Counted from the stretch's first letter, positions 42,933 to 51,890 are shown. The stretch is DNA of 64,000 nucleotides from CBDAQR01 sp965199055 (GCA_965199055.1 CBDAQR010000003.1:558001-622000); one strand, 5' to 3'. The notes: a model not told the origin generated them from the letters alone. Numbers and translations are program-made.

Positions 42933-44182
42933 TGGATCAACTCATCATCAATGGCAATGGCCCGCTGCGGGGTGAAGTGGCGGCTGCCGGCGCCAAGAAT
43001 GCGGCACTGCCCGTCATCGCTGCCAGCCTGCTCTCTGCTAGCCCACTGACCATCAGCAATGTGCCCGCCGTGCGCGATATCGATACAGCGTTACAACTAC
43101 TGGAACTGATCGGCTGCCGCGTTTCTCGAACAGACGATGAAATTGAGATCGATAGCTCTGCGGTGCACTCGGTACGAGCACCCTATGAGCTGGTAAAAAC
43201 GATGCGCGGCGCCATTCTCTTGCTGGGCCCACTGTTGGCGCGCTTTGGAGAAGCCGACGTCTCTCTGCCCGGTGGATGTGCTATTGGATCGCGGCCTGTG
43301 AATGAACACATCGCTGGGCTCAAGGCGATGGGCGCCGATATTGAAATAGAAAACGGTTACATCAAGGCCAAGGCGTCCAGGCTGAAGGGAGCCCATTTTG
43401 CCTTCGACATACCCTCTGTCACCGCCACAGAGAATTTGATGATGGCCGCCAGTTTGGCCGACGGAGTCACCGTGCTGGAAAATGCAGCCATGGAGCCCGA
43501 AATTGGCGATCTGGCCAAACTCCTGACTGCAATGGGCGCGTCCATTGAAGGCGCAGGCACCACCGTCATTCGCGTTGAAGGGCGTAAAGAACTGAGTGGC
43601 GCGACTCATCCTGTGCCGCCCGATCGCATAGAAACCGGCACCTTTCTCGCGGCAGCGGTGGCCAGTCGCGGCGACATTACGGTCACCAATACCGACCCGG
43701 ATTTTCTGCAGTTCGTACTCAGCAAACTCGAGGCCACCGGCACGAGAATCTCCTCCGGTGCAGACTGGATACGCGCCGACACCCGTGGCGAACGTGCGCG
43801 CGCCGTGAGTATCAGCACAGCACCCTACCCGGCCTTTCCCACGGATATGCAGGCACAGTTCATGGCGCTGAATACGCTCGCAGAAGGCAGCGCCACCGTG
43901 GTCGAGAACATCTTTGAAAACCGCTTCATGCATGTTGCTGAGTTACAGCGCATGGGTGCCAGCATCGAGTTGCAGGGGCACACGGCGATCGTGACGGGCA
44001 GAGAGCGCCTGCAGGGCGCTCCCGTGATGGCCACAGATCTGCGTGCCTCGGCGTCTCTGGTGATCGCTGCGGTAGCCGCCGAGGGTCAAAGCACCATCGA
44101 CCGCGTATACCACCTGGACCGCGGCTATGCGAATATTGACGAAAAGCTGGCGCAGCTCGGAGCAGATATCCGCCGCGTGTAG
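42932..44182 (+). CDS. murA: MurA, UDP-GlcNAc enolpyruvyl transferase
   Basis: First committed step of peptidoglycan synthesis. 416 aa, with KNAALPVIAASLL near the N-terminus and the active-site loop GGCAIGSRPVNEH carrying catalytic Cys116 (Cys115 in E. coli), so it should be active and fosfomycin-sensitive in type. Unusually it is coupled to spt (TAATG) and not at its normal site between ibaG and hisG. It may be the only copy or a second one; this window cannot tell. Confidence 0.93.
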   Translation: MDQLIINGNGPLRGEVAAAGAKNAALPVIAASLLSASPLTISNVPAVRDIDTALQLLELIGCRVSRTDDEIEIDSSAVHSVRAPYELVKTMRGAILLLGPLLARFGEADVSLPGGCAIGSRPVNEHIAGLKAMGADIEIENGYIKAKASRLKGAHFAFDIPSVTATENLMMAASLADGVTVLENAAMEPEIGDLAKLLTAMGASIEGAGTTVIRVEGRKELSGATHPVPPDRIETGTFLAAAVASRGDITVTNTDPDFLQFVLSKLEATGTRISSGADWIRADTRGERARAVSISTAPYPAFPTDMQAQFMALNTLAEGSATVVENIFENRFMHVAELQRMGASIELQGHTAIVTGRERLQGAPVMATDLRASASLVIAAVAAEGQSTIDRVYHLDRGYANIDEKLAQLGADIRRV

Positions 44183-44205
44183 CGTAGTCACGGAGATTGG
44201 CCTCC

Positions 44206-45114
44206 ATGCCGCAGCAGTTCGCACATATTTCTGACCCGCATCTGAGTAGTCTTGCCGACGCCAGACTCACAGATATGCTCAATAAACGGCTGCTCAGCTA
44301 TATCTCCTGGCGACGCAAGCGCCGATTGGAGCATCGCCGCGAGGTACTGGACGCCTTAACCCGTGATCTGGCTAACAGCCCCAACGAGCAGCTCGTGATC
44401 ACGGGAGATCTAACCCACGTCGGCCTGCCCAGTGAATTTCAACAGTCGCAGCAGTGGCTACGCGAGCTCGGACCGGCCCGTGACGTTGCCGTCGTACCCG
44501 GTAACCACGATGCCTGCGTCAAAGCCTCGGCAGCGGAGACCTTTGATCTCTGGCGTGAATACCTGAGCGGAGATGAATGTCGCGGTGACTTTCCGACCTT
44601 CTTCCCGACCCAACGCGTGCGGGGTGACCTTAGCTTTATCGGTTTGAACAGCGGCTGCCCGAAACCCCCATTAATGGCGACCGGCACCCTGGGGAGGGCG
44701 CAACTAGACCAGCTGCCGCAATTACTGGACGCCGCCGCCGAGCAAGGTAAATTCCGTGTGGTCTACCTGCATCACTGCCCGTTACCCGGCAGGGAAAAGT
44801 GGCGCAAACGGCTGACGGACGCGCCCCAAGTTCTCGATATCTTGCAAAGGCACGGCGTGGAATTGGTTCTCCACGGTCATGGTCACCGCACTCAGGTTCA
44901 TCAGATAGACGGTGATTGGGGTATGGCACCGGTGATCGCGGTGCCCTCCGCATCGGGCCTGGGGCTGCACGGTGCGGATCGCGCGGCCTACAATCGCTAC
45001 CAGGTGCAGCGCACTGGGTCCGGATGGCAGCTCAGCATCCAGACGCGGCGTTATGGCGGGGACAACAACTTCGAATCCGCAGAAGCGCGGCAGTTTGAAC
45101 TCAAGCGTCTTTAG
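44206..45114 (+). CDS. Calcineurin-like metallophosphoesterase
   Basis: 302-aa dinuclear metallophosphoesterase. Metal motifs in order: HISDPHLS, ITGDLTHVG, VPGNHDA, LHHCPLPG, and LHGHGHRTQ. ATG 44206 has GGAGA nine nt upstream. Its convergent neighbour overlaps it by 14 nt. It resembles cAMP-phosphodiesterase- and LpxH/LpxG-type enzymes; given its place after spt-murA it may hydrolyse a phospholipid or nucleotide-lipid intermediate, but substrate is unknown. Confidence 0.78.
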   Translation: MPQQFAHISDPHLSSLADARLTDMLNKRLLSYISWRRKRRLEHRREVLDALTRDLANSPNEQLVITGDLTHVGLPSEFQQSQQWLRELGPARDVAVVPGNHDACVKASAAETFDLWREYLSGDECRGDFPTFFPTQRVRGDLSFIGLNSGCPKPPLMATGTLGRAQLDQLPQLLDAAAEQGKFRVVYLHHCPLPGREKWRKRLTDAPQVLDILQRHGVELVLHGHGHRTQVHQIDGDWGMAPVIAVPSASGLGLHGADRAAYNRYQVQRTGSGWQLSIQTRRYGGDNNFESAEARQFELKRL

Positions 45115-45919
45115 CGGCCGCCTGCTCCAGAGAGCCCTTGACCAGCATGAGGTCGGCGATGGAATCGACGTCTATTGACGCATTCGCGTAGGGCAGAATA
45201 ACAGCGCGCATACGCAGCCCCAAGCGCTTGCTGAGTTTGGCCAGAGCCTCTTCCAGGGGCAGCATACCCAGGCGATAACGAATCACAGCCCACCAGCCCA
45301 AGAGCCCGATAACGACCAGGGGCTTCTTGCGCTGCTGCTCGATCTTACGCCAGAAACTCGCAGCCCTGCGCCCCTCTGGGGTGAGAAAGGCAAACAAGTT
45401 GCAGCCACAGAAATCGCCATCGCTAAAACGCAGGACGGTTTTCTTAATACCCGGATAAGCCTCAGTCACCAGTGCGTGAGGCGCTAGCCCCACCGTAACA
45501 TCGACATCGTCTGCGAGACTCTGGCGCCCAAACGCATCCACTATCTCAGCAGTCAGTAGCGGGTGATCCGCCGTCGTCAACAAAACCGGTTCCTCAGGGT
45601 CTAGCGCCTGCATCGCGTGGTACGCGCTGGTACTGGGACTGGCCTCCGGCTCGCGCCAGAGAATATCGCCGCTATCAATCATCTGCCTGAGCGGCGCATC
45701 GGTGTCGACCTCGGTGCCTTTGGGGCCTGCCAGCATGACCTTCTGCACGACCCGTGACTGCGACAGCGCCGACAACACTCGACGCACCATCGGCGTTCCG
45801 TCGATGTCGATCAGCGCTTTGCAGGGCGCGTCGGAATGATCGATCAAGGCATCCGCCTTGCTGCGATCTCCCGCCAACACAATGGCGGTCATCTGGTGAT
45901 CGTGAGGATCCAGTTGCAT
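45101..45919 (-). CDS. MobA-like NTP transferase family protein
   Basis: 272-aa nucleotidyltransferase-fold protein. N-terminal TAIVLAGDRSKADAL is a variant of the LAGGxGxR nucleotide loop; CKALIDIDGTPMVRRVL and LLTTADHPLLT carry the Lys and metal-binding Asp positions. It lies 3 nt downstream of the ceramide-synthase-like gene, so they are co-transcribed. It could make an NDP-activated headgroup precursor; inference. Confidence 0.72.
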   Translation of the reverse strand: MQLDPHDHQMTAIVLAGDRSKADALIDHSDAPCKALIDIDGTPMVRRVLSALSQSRVVQKVMLAGPKGTEVDTDAPLRQMIDSGDILWREPEASPSTSAYHAMQALDPEEPVLLTTADHPLLTAEIVDAFGRQSLADDVDVTVGLAPHALVTEAYPGIKKTVLRFSDGDFCGCNLFAFLTPEGRRAASFWRKIEQQRKKPLVVIGLLGWWAVIRYRLGMLPLEEALAKLSKRLGLRMRAVILPYANASIDVDSIADLMLVKGSLEQAAAKDA

Positions 45920-45922
45920 CTT

Positions 45923-47074
45923 TTACAAAACCTTCTCGTACATTCGGTAGCGCTTGTAAGCCTCACCACCGATCGTTTCTATTATGTTGCGCATGCCGTC
46001 GTTATCTTCGAGGATCCAGCCCATTTCGACATCCTCGACACCCCGATCGCAAAGGCCTTTGCGAACCGCATCGATGACCATGAATGCCAGCGTGGGCCCC
46101 AGTCGCGAGTGCTGAAACTCCTGCTTCACACCCATCAGCGGCACGCGTGCTGTGCGCGGATGTTTCACCTTGAGGCGCCAGAGGAGCTTGAGCCAGCCGA
46201 ACGGAAATAGGCGTCCGTTGAGATCTCGCGCTGCTTCATTCAAGTTGGGCAGGGCCACGATAAACGCCACCGGTTCACCATCGTACTCGGCGATCTGGAT
46301 CGCATCGTCGGGCATTAGCGCTGTGAGTGTCTTGACGGTATCGAACCAACTGCTCTCACTCAAAGGTACAAAGCCCCAGTTGTTCTGCCAGGCATCATTA
46401 AAGATATCCAGCATAAAACGCGCATCTTCGAGCACCTGTTTGCGTCGCAGGCTGCGCACCTTGACCCGGCCAGACACACGCTCAGCGAGTCGGGTCATCA
46501 CCCGGGGCGCCTCGAAGTCGGGGCGGATATGGTAGGCGAGCAAATCTTTGACTCCGCTATAGCCTTGCTCCATCACCCGTTCCTGGTAGTAGGGTCTACC
46601 GTGCCCCATCAGCACAAAGGGTGGCGTTTTAAAGCCATCGACCAACAATCCCAGTTCTTCGTTAACGTGCAGGTTGTATGGACCCCTCACTCGGGTCATA
46701 CCCTGTTCTCGCAACCAATCCTCGGCAGCCTGGAACAAGTCCGCAAACACATCGGCATCATCCTCGGCCTCGATCATGCCGAAATAGCCAAGCCCTTCGC
46801 CCTCTCCCTGCTGCTGGAGTTCGTCTACCTGTGCAGTGATGCGGCCGACCACCTGGTTGCCACGGCGAGCGACCCAACCGCACCAGCGGGCATGTTCGAA
46901 GAAGTGATTAGCAGGCGAAAATCGCTCGCGCTGCTCAAAATTCAGGGGCGCGATCCAGGCCTGATCGTCGGCGTAGATATGGTGCGGAACGGCGAGAAAA
47001 CTATTCAGAGAACGCTTGTCAGTGACCTGCTCAAGGGAGATGGGCGCGGCGGAGGTGGAATTGGTGACGCCCAT
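45923..47074 (-). CDS. GNAT-fold acyltransferase, bacterial ceramide synthase (bCerS-like)
   Basis: Predicted to N-acylate (keto)sphinganine using acyl-CoA or acyl-ACP. 383 aa from ATG 47074 (MGVTNSTSAAP). It shows the pattern of the long GNAT proteins of sphingolipid loci: HIYADDQAWIAPLN, RWCGWVARRGNQVVGRITAQVD, FGMIEAEDDADVF, RVRGPYNLHVNEELGLLVDGF, and a second GNAT half ending VEDVEMGWILEDNDGMRNI. The frame stays open for 161 codons upstream, but that part is spacer. Divergent from the acyl-AMP ligase, as expected for one pathway. Confidence 0.83.
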   Translation of the reverse strand: MGVTNSTSAAPISLEQVTDKRSLNSFLAVPHHIYADDQAWIAPLNFEQRERFSPANHFFEHARWCGWVARRGNQVVGRITAQVDELQQQGEGEGLGYFGMIEAEDDADVFADLFQAAEDWLREQGMTRVRGPYNLHVNEELGLLVDGFKTPPFVLMGHGRPYYQERVMEQGYSGVKDLLAYHIRPDFEAPRVMTRLAERVSGRVKVRSLRRKQVLEDARFMLDIFNDAWQNNWGFVPLSESSWFDTVKTLTALMPDDAIQIAEYDGEPVAFIVALPNLNEAARDLNGRLFPFGWLKLLWRLKVKHPRTARVPLMGVKQEFQHSRLGPTLAFMVIDAVRKGLCDRGVEDVEMGWILEDNDGMRNIIETIGGEAYKRYRMYEKVL

Positions 47075-47098
47075 GCTCGGGTTCTCAAACTGGATCGG

Positions 47099-47114
47099 GG
47101 CGCAGTATAGCGCC
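47099..47114 (-). promoter_or_regulatory. Ceramide-synthase promoter -10 within a palindrome
   Basis: GGCGC-AGTATA-GCGCC: a perfect 5-bp inverted repeat flanking TATACT (47104-47109, minus), a good -10 about 30 nt upstream of the bCerS-like ATG. The best -35 is weak (TTCTTT). The symmetry could be a repressor site. Confidence 0.4.
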
Positions 47115-47480
47115 GATTTTTCAGGAAAAGAAATAATGTGGAAAAATTTCTTTAAATAACATATAGTTGGCCAATTCCAATGCGGCCGCTGTGGTCGCGA
47201 TGTGGCAGCCAATTCGGCGTCGCTAAGCGCACGATCCCGATATAAAACGAACCAGCCGCAGAATCCCTCAAACATTTTTTCGGCCAGTACGCTCCAATTG
47301 GTATTATTACCTATAGGGCGGCTTGTAATAGATGCTAACATAGCGGCCCATCGGGTATACATAATATGAGGCGTGGAGTATGCATTCATACCACACAGGA
47401 CAGCCCGCAAGACCAGCTGGGGTACCAGGAATATAGATTTTGCGCTCGCGCGTGACGTGAGCGTAATGAGTATTGAGCGT
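47115..47480. other. Divergent intergenic region between bCerS-like and acyl ligase genes
   Basis: About 370 bp with no credible gene; it is AT-richer than the flanks around 47130-47160 and 47300-47380. It should carry promoters for both directions, but I see no confident plus-strand -35/-10 pair. Long enough for a regulator site or leader RNA, with no riboswitch recognised. Confidence 0.5.
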
Positions 47481-47496
47481 TGGCGGCTCGCCGCCA
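47481..47496 (+). promoter_or_regulatory. Hairpin upstream of the acyl ligase ribosome site
   Basis: TGGCGGC-TC-GCCGCCA, a 7-bp perfect dyad ending 6 nt before GAGGGGGA (47503-47510), the ribosome-binding site for the TTG start at 47518. It could influence translation of the ligase. Confidence 0.4.
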
Positions 47497-47517
47497 GGGA
47501 TTGAGGGGGATTCATTT

Positions 47518-49287
47518 TTGCAGATCGTCGCCACGCCAACCGGCCATTCACTGGCATTTAAGCCGGCCGAGTTTTCTACGCTGACCGAGGCCCTCGACTA
47601 CGCCGCTCAGGGTGAAACGGGTTCCAACTTCTATACCGGCCGCGGTGCCATCTACGCCAGCATCAGCTATCGTGAATTGCGGCTGGAGGCCATGGAACTG
47701 GGCCGTAAGCTGCTGCAATTGGGCCTTAACAAGGGTGACCGCGTTGCCCTGGTTGCCGAGACCAACCCCGACTTTGTTCGCTTTTTCTATGCCTGCCAGT
47801 ACAGCGGCCTGATTCCGGTCGCCTTACCTGCCTCAGTAAAGGTAGGCGCGCACAGCACCTACGTGGCGCAGCTGCAACGCCTGCTGGAAGCCAGTCACGC
47901 AGAGGTAGCAGTGGCATCCGAAGGCTATCTGAGCTTCCTGCAGGAAGCGGCAGAAGGCCTGAGCATTCGAATGGTCGATGAGCCCCAAGCCTTCTACGAT
48001 CTACCCCAAAGCGAACTGCAACTCCCCACCATCTCTCCCGACGACATCGCCTATATCCAATACACCTCCGGCAGCACACGCTTCCCGCGAGGTGTCGTCA
48101 TTGAGCATCGCACCGCGATGGCAAACCTGCAGGCCATCATGCAGGGCCTGGAGATGACCGAGAAAGATCGTTACTTCTCCTGGTTGCCCTTCTACCACGA
48201 TATGGGCCTGGTCGGTTTCGTATTGGTACCGATGGCGGCACAGGTGTCCGTGGACTACCTGGATACGCGCGAATTCGCGATGCGTCCGCGCCAGTGGCTT
48301 AACCTAATGACGCAGACCAAGGCAACGGTGTCCTTTGCACCCTCCTTCGGTTACGACATCTGTGCCCGCCGCGTACGCGAGAATGACCTCAAGAACTACG
48401 ACCTGAGCAATTGGCGTGTCGCGGGCATTGGAGCTGAAATGATTCGCCCGCAGACCCTGGAATATTTCGCCGACCTGCTGGCTCCCTGCGGCTTCGACAA
48501 GCGCGCATTCCTGGCCTGCTACGGCATGGCGGAATGCACACTCGGCATTAGTTTTTCTCCCCTCAACACCGGCTTTACTACCCATTACATCGACTCAGAC
48601 CACCTCGCCGACCATCATGAGGCGGTACTGATGGATGAGCAGGAAGAAGAGGGCCGCGGCCGCCATTTCGTGAACTGCGGCATCCCTCTGCCCGGTTTCG
48701 AGGTCGAAATTCGCGATGATGATGGCAATGCTCTGCCCGACTGGCACAGCGGCGTGATTCACCTGCGCGGCCCCAGCATCATGTCCGGCTACTTCAACCT
48801 GCCGGAAGAGACATCGCACGCACTCTGTGGCGATGGCTGGCTCAACACCGGTGATATTGGCTATCTAGCCGATGGCGTTATTACCATCACTGGCCGCAAG
48901 AAGGACCTGATCATCATTCATGGCCGCAACATCTGGCCGCAGGATCTTGAACATATCGCCGAGGCACAGCCAGAGATCCGCGTTGGTGACGCGCTGGCTT
49001 TCTCCGCACCAGACCCCGAAGGCGAAGAACTTTGCGTTCTGGTGGTGCAGTGCCGAGAGACCGATCCCACCAAGCGCTACAATCTGGTACGCCGTCTCGC
49101 GGCACTGGTGCGCATGGAATTGAGCCTCGACTGCTATGTCGAGCTGGCACCCCCCCACTCGCTGCCCAAGACATCTTCGGGCAAACTTTCCCGCTCCAAG
49201 GCGAGACTCGATTTTATCGCGGCACACGATGCCGAGCGTCTCAATGCGGTAGCTGAGGAAGTCCGCCTGAGAGTGGCCTCGGCCTGA
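47518..49287 (+). CDS. Fatty acyl-AMP ligase / acyl-ACP synthetase (TTG start)
   Basis: ANL-superfamily enzyme that activates a fatty acid with ATP and loads it on a carrier. 589 aa, with P-loop YTSGSTRFPRG, FLPFYHDMGLVGF-type block (SWLPFYHDMGLVG), YGMAECTLGIS, TGDIGYLADG and the C-terminal ITGRKKDLIIIHGRNIWPQDLE split by the hinge. FAAL-like features favour loading an ACP over CoA. TTG 47518 follows GAGGGGGA at ideal spacing; the longer frame to 47473 has none. Likely supplies acyl-ACP to Spt or the ceramide synthase. Confidence 0.87.
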   Translation: MQIVATPTGHSLAFKPAEFSTLTEALDYAAQGETGSNFYTGRGAIYASISYRELRLEAMELGRKLLQLGLNKGDRVALVAETNPDFVRFFYACQYSGLIPVALPASVKVGAHSTYVAQLQRLLEASHAEVAVASEGYLSFLQEAAEGLSIRMVDEPQAFYDLPQSELQLPTISPDDIAYIQYTSGSTRFPRGVVIEHRTAMANLQAIMQGLEMTEKDRYFSWLPFYHDMGLVGFVLVPMAAQVSVDYLDTREFAMRPRQWLNLMTQTKATVSFAPSFGYDICARRVRENDLKNYDLSNWRVAGIGAEMIRPQTLEYFADLLAPCGFDKRAFLACYGMAECTLGISFSPLNTGFTTHYIDSDHLADHHEAVLMDEQEEEGRGRHFVNCGIPLPGFEVEIRDDDGNALPDWHSGVIHLRGPSIMSGYFNLPEETSHALCGDGWLNTGDIGYLADGVITITGRKKDLIIIHGRNIWPQDLEHIAEAQPEIRVGDALAFSAPDPEGEELCVLVVQCRETDPTKRYNLVRRLAALVRMELSLDCYVELAPPHSLPKTSSGKLSRSKARLDFIAAHDAERLNAVAEEVRLRVASA

Positions 49288-50219
49288 ACCTCAGCGGTAA
49301 CCGTGTCGCCCTGACCGGGGCGACAGGATTCATAGGACAACGTCTGCTTCCGCGCCTGCTGCAGGCTGGCGCGCAGGTAAAGTGTCTTGTCCGCAACCCC
49401 GAAGCCGCCAGCCAACTCCGCGCGCAAGGCGGCGAGTTAATCCAGGGGAGCCTGCAATCTGATTCAGCGCTGCGCAGCTTGATGCAAGACGTCGACTATG
49501 TCGTACACTGCGCTGGTACGGTTCGCGGGGCAAGTTACAAAGACTTTGCCGCCACCAACGTCGTCGGTACCGAGCACATCGTTGCCACCGCTGAACAAAT
49601 GGCGACACCACCTCCATTGCTCATGTTGTCTTCTATCGTCGCGAGAGAGCCGCAATTATCCTGGTATGCGAGCAGTAAGCGCGCCGGCGAGGACGTTCTC
49701 ACCAGCAGTAAGCTGCACTGGTGTGTGCTGCGGCCTCCCGCTGTCTACGGACCCGGTGATCGTGAAATGCTCGCTATCTTCGAAGCCATGTCGCGTGGAT
49801 TTGCTCCCGTCGCCGGCAGCCGCTCAGCCCGCAACTCACTGATACATGTGGATGATCTCGTCCAGGCTTGCCTGTTCTGCCTGGGCGCGGACAACACCTA
49901 TGGTCATATCTATGAGCTACACGATGGGCGCGAAGGCGGCTATGACTGGGATGAACTCGCTGAGATCGCCAGCACAGTGTACCAACGCCCGGTGCGCGCG
50001 CTGCCGATTCCGCGCTGGTTACTGAACACCGTGGCCACGATCAATCTCGGCATCGCTCGGGTGACTGGAGGAGCACCCATGCTGACGCCCGCCAAGCTAC
50101 GAGAGTTGCGCCACCCCAACTGGGTAGCGAGTAACCAGCCTTTGACCGCGGCCTGTGGCTGGCAACCCCAAATCGGTCTGGAACAGGGGCTGGACAGCCT
50201 GCTGAAAGCGGCACTTTGA
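49284..50219 (+). CDS. cerR: NAD-dependent epimerase/reductase, CerR-like ceramide reductase (CTG start)
   Basis: Extended short-chain dehydrogenase, 311 aa if it begins at CTG 49284. Dinucleotide loop TGATGFIG, then LSSIVAREPQLSWYASSKRAGED with catalytic Tyr128 and Lys132, and LRPPAVYGPGDRE. These match the CerR enzyme that reduces the 3-keto group in Caulobacter sphingolipid synthesis. The first ATG (49479) would delete the NAD loop, and no ATG, GTG or TTG occurs in frame after the stop at 49254, so the CTG overlapping the ligase TGA (CTGA) is the likely start. Confidence 0.82.
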   Translation: MNLSGNRVALTGATGFIGQRLLPRLLQAGAQVKCLVRNPEAASQLRAQGGELIQGSLQSDSALRSLMQDVDYVVHCAGTVRGASYKDFAATNVVGTEHIVATAEQMATPPPLLMLSSIVAREPQLSWYASSKRAGEDVLTSSKLHWCVLRPPAVYGPGDREMLAIFEAMSRGFAPVAGSRSARNSLIHVDDLVQACLFCLGADNTYGHIYELHDGREGGYDWDELAEIASTVYQRPVRALPIPRWLLNTVATINLGIARVTGGAPMLTPAKLRELRHPNWVASNQPLTAACGWQPQIGLEQGLDSLLKAAL

Positions 50220-50256
50220 CACGAAATTCACAGCCTGAGGCGGTGGGGGATTGCGG

Positions 50257-50262
50257 TATAAT
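50257..50262 (+). promoter_or_regulatory. Probable -10 element for the acyltransferase-hydroxylase genes
   Basis: A consensus TATAAT lies 34 nt upstream of the acyltransferase ATG, in the 77-nt gap after cerR. No good -35 at 17 +/- 1 nt (sequence there GCCTGA), so it may need an activator or be fortuitous. Confidence 0.4.
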
Positions 50263-50296
50263 TGCCCCCTGTTGTTGAGCAGCTGTTCACCTACAC

Positions 50297-51289
50297 ATGG
50301 CGGAGTTTATCGTTGGCAATTCACTGCGTAAGGCGGCCCGGGGAAACCGGTGGTTGCAACGCGTACTATGGCGCCTCGACTTCACTCTCATCTGGCTGCT
50401 GGTGACTTTGTTTCGTCTGCTACCCGTCGATACCGCATCACGTCTCGGCGCTTGGGTGGGACGCAGAATCGGCCCCCTGATGAAACGAAAAACAGCTATC
50501 TACCGAGAAAATCTAGCCACAGCCTTGCCTGAGCTCGACGCAGAGCAGTTGGATGCATTGGTGCGCGATGCCTGGGGACAGGCCGGTCGAGTTCTCGGTG
50601 AATACCCCCATTTAGACACCTTGTTGAAGGACGCCACACGGCTCGAGATCGTGATCCGTGAACCGATTGTGACCTATGAGGATTCCAGCCAGCCCTGCGT
50701 CATCGTTACCGCACATCAGAGCAACTGGGAGGTCGTTTGTACGGCGATGGCGCGCTTGGGAATGCCCAATGCGAGCCTGTACTCCCCACCGACGAATCCG
50801 CTGCTTGACAATCTGTTGCTGGAACACCGACGCGCACTCAACTGCGAATTGCTGCCGCGCGACAACAGCGCACGCCCGCTGATGAAAGCACTCAAGCAGG
50901 GTCGCACTGCCGGCATGGTCATGGATCGGCGGGTTGACGAAGGTCGCATGGTGAATTTCTTCGGCAAGGAGAAAATGGCCACGATGATGCCCGCCAAACT
51001 GGCCCAGAAATTCGCCTGTCCGCTGGTGCCCGTGCAGGTGGAGCGCAAGCAGGACGCCAACTATAGAGTTACCTTTCACCCGCCCGTAACGGCAAGCAAT
51101 CCCGATGCGGACGAAAACGAGCAGGCGCGAGATATCATTCAACAAGTCCACACACAGTTCGAAGACTGGATTCGGGGAGCCCCCGGAGACTGGTTTTGTT
51201 CCAAACGCATCTGGCCCAAGGAAAAGGCCGACCAGACACAGGAGAAGGTATCCGGCGAGCAGACCGGAGCAGATAAATATGCCGCGTGA
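50297..51289 (+). CDS. LpxL/HtrB-like acyltransferase, paralogue 1
   Basis: LPLAT-superfamily lipid acyltransferase, 330 aa. N-terminal hydrophobic segment (about 26-45), catalytic HX4E as HQSNWE (His140, Glu145), and SARPLMKALKQGRTAGMVMDRR matching the lauroyltransferase block. It may acylate lipid A secondarily or acylate a sphingolipid; context favours a lipid made in this cluster, without proof. Overlaps the hydroxylase by 11 nt. Confidence 0.82.
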   Translation: MAEFIVGNSLRKAARGNRWLQRVLWRLDFTLIWLLVTLFRLLPVDTASRLGAWVGRRIGPLMKRKTAIYRENLATALPELDAEQLDALVRDAWGQAGRVLGEYPHLDTLLKDATRLEIVIREPIVTYEDSSQPCVIVTAHQSNWEVVCTAMARLGMPNASLYSPPTNPLLDNLLLEHRRALNCELLPRDNSARPLMKALKQGRTAGMVMDRRVDEGRMVNFFGKEKMATMMPAKLAQKFACPLVPVQVERKQDANYRVTFHPPVTASNPDADENEQARDIIQQVHTQFEDWIRGAPGDWFCSKRIWPKEKADQTQEKVSGEQTGADKYAA

Positions 51290-51890
51290 TTCTGAACACC
51301 AATCGATTCGCCTGTTTGAGAATGACTTTCTTGAACGGCTCACTCACGTTCACCCCATAGTCCCGCTGCTGTTCTGGGGGCCCATAGCCGCCTGGCTGCT
51401 CTGGCGTAGCCTTACCCTGCATGCTCTGCCACTGCCGCAGATTCTCGCACTGGGCCTTGTGGCACTGGTCGTGTGGACACTCTCGGAATACCTATTACAT
51501 CGCTTCGTTTTCCACTTTCCTGCGAAGAGCAAGGCGGGTAAGTGGTTTGTGTTCCTGTTTCACGGTAACCACCATCACGATCCCAAAGACAAAACGCGCC
51601 TGGTGATGCCACCCGCTGGAGCCATACCCATCATGTATGGGCTATACCTTCTGTTTTCCCAATTCATCCCTGCACCGTGGATCGAGCCGTTCATGGCCTG
51701 CTTCATCATCGGTTACCTGATCTACGACTATATCCACTACGCCACCCACCATTTTCCTATGCGCAACCCGGTGGCCAAGTACCTGAAGCATTATCACCTC
51801 AAGCACCATTTCGCCGGAGAAACCGGCCGCTATGGGGTGAGTTCGCCGTTATGGGACTTCGTGTTCGGCTCCACAGGAAAATCCAGCTAA
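51279..51890 (+). CDS. Fatty-acid hydroxylase superfamily protein (candidate 2-hydroxylase)
   Basis: 203-aa integral membrane di-iron protein. The histidine clusters of the sterol desaturase / fatty-acid hydroxylase fold appear in order: HRFVFH, HGNHHHDP, HYATHHFP and HYHLKHH, between four hydrophobic segments. Size and the HxxHH-DP pattern resemble the catalytic half of FA2H/Scs7, which 2-hydroxylates the ceramide N-acyl chain. Start ATG 51279, overlapping the acyltransferase; the longer frame from 51105 lies inside it. Confidence 0.82.
   Translation: MPRDSEHQSIRLFENDFLERLTHVHPIVPLLFWGPIAAWLLWRSLTLHALPLPQILALGLVALVVWTLSEYLLHRFVFHFPAKSKAGKWFVFLFHGNHHHDPKDKTRLVMPPAGAIPIMYGLYLLFSQFIPAPWIEPFMACFIIGYLIYDYIHYATHHFPMRNPVAKYLKHYHLKHHFAGETGRYGVSSPLWDFVFGSTGKSS

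Noticed and set aside
47075..47557. 161-codon upstream extension of the ceramide-synthase-like frame
   Set aside because: Extension lacks homology, overlaps the ligase leader and start, and the ATG at 47074 fits the family N-terminus.
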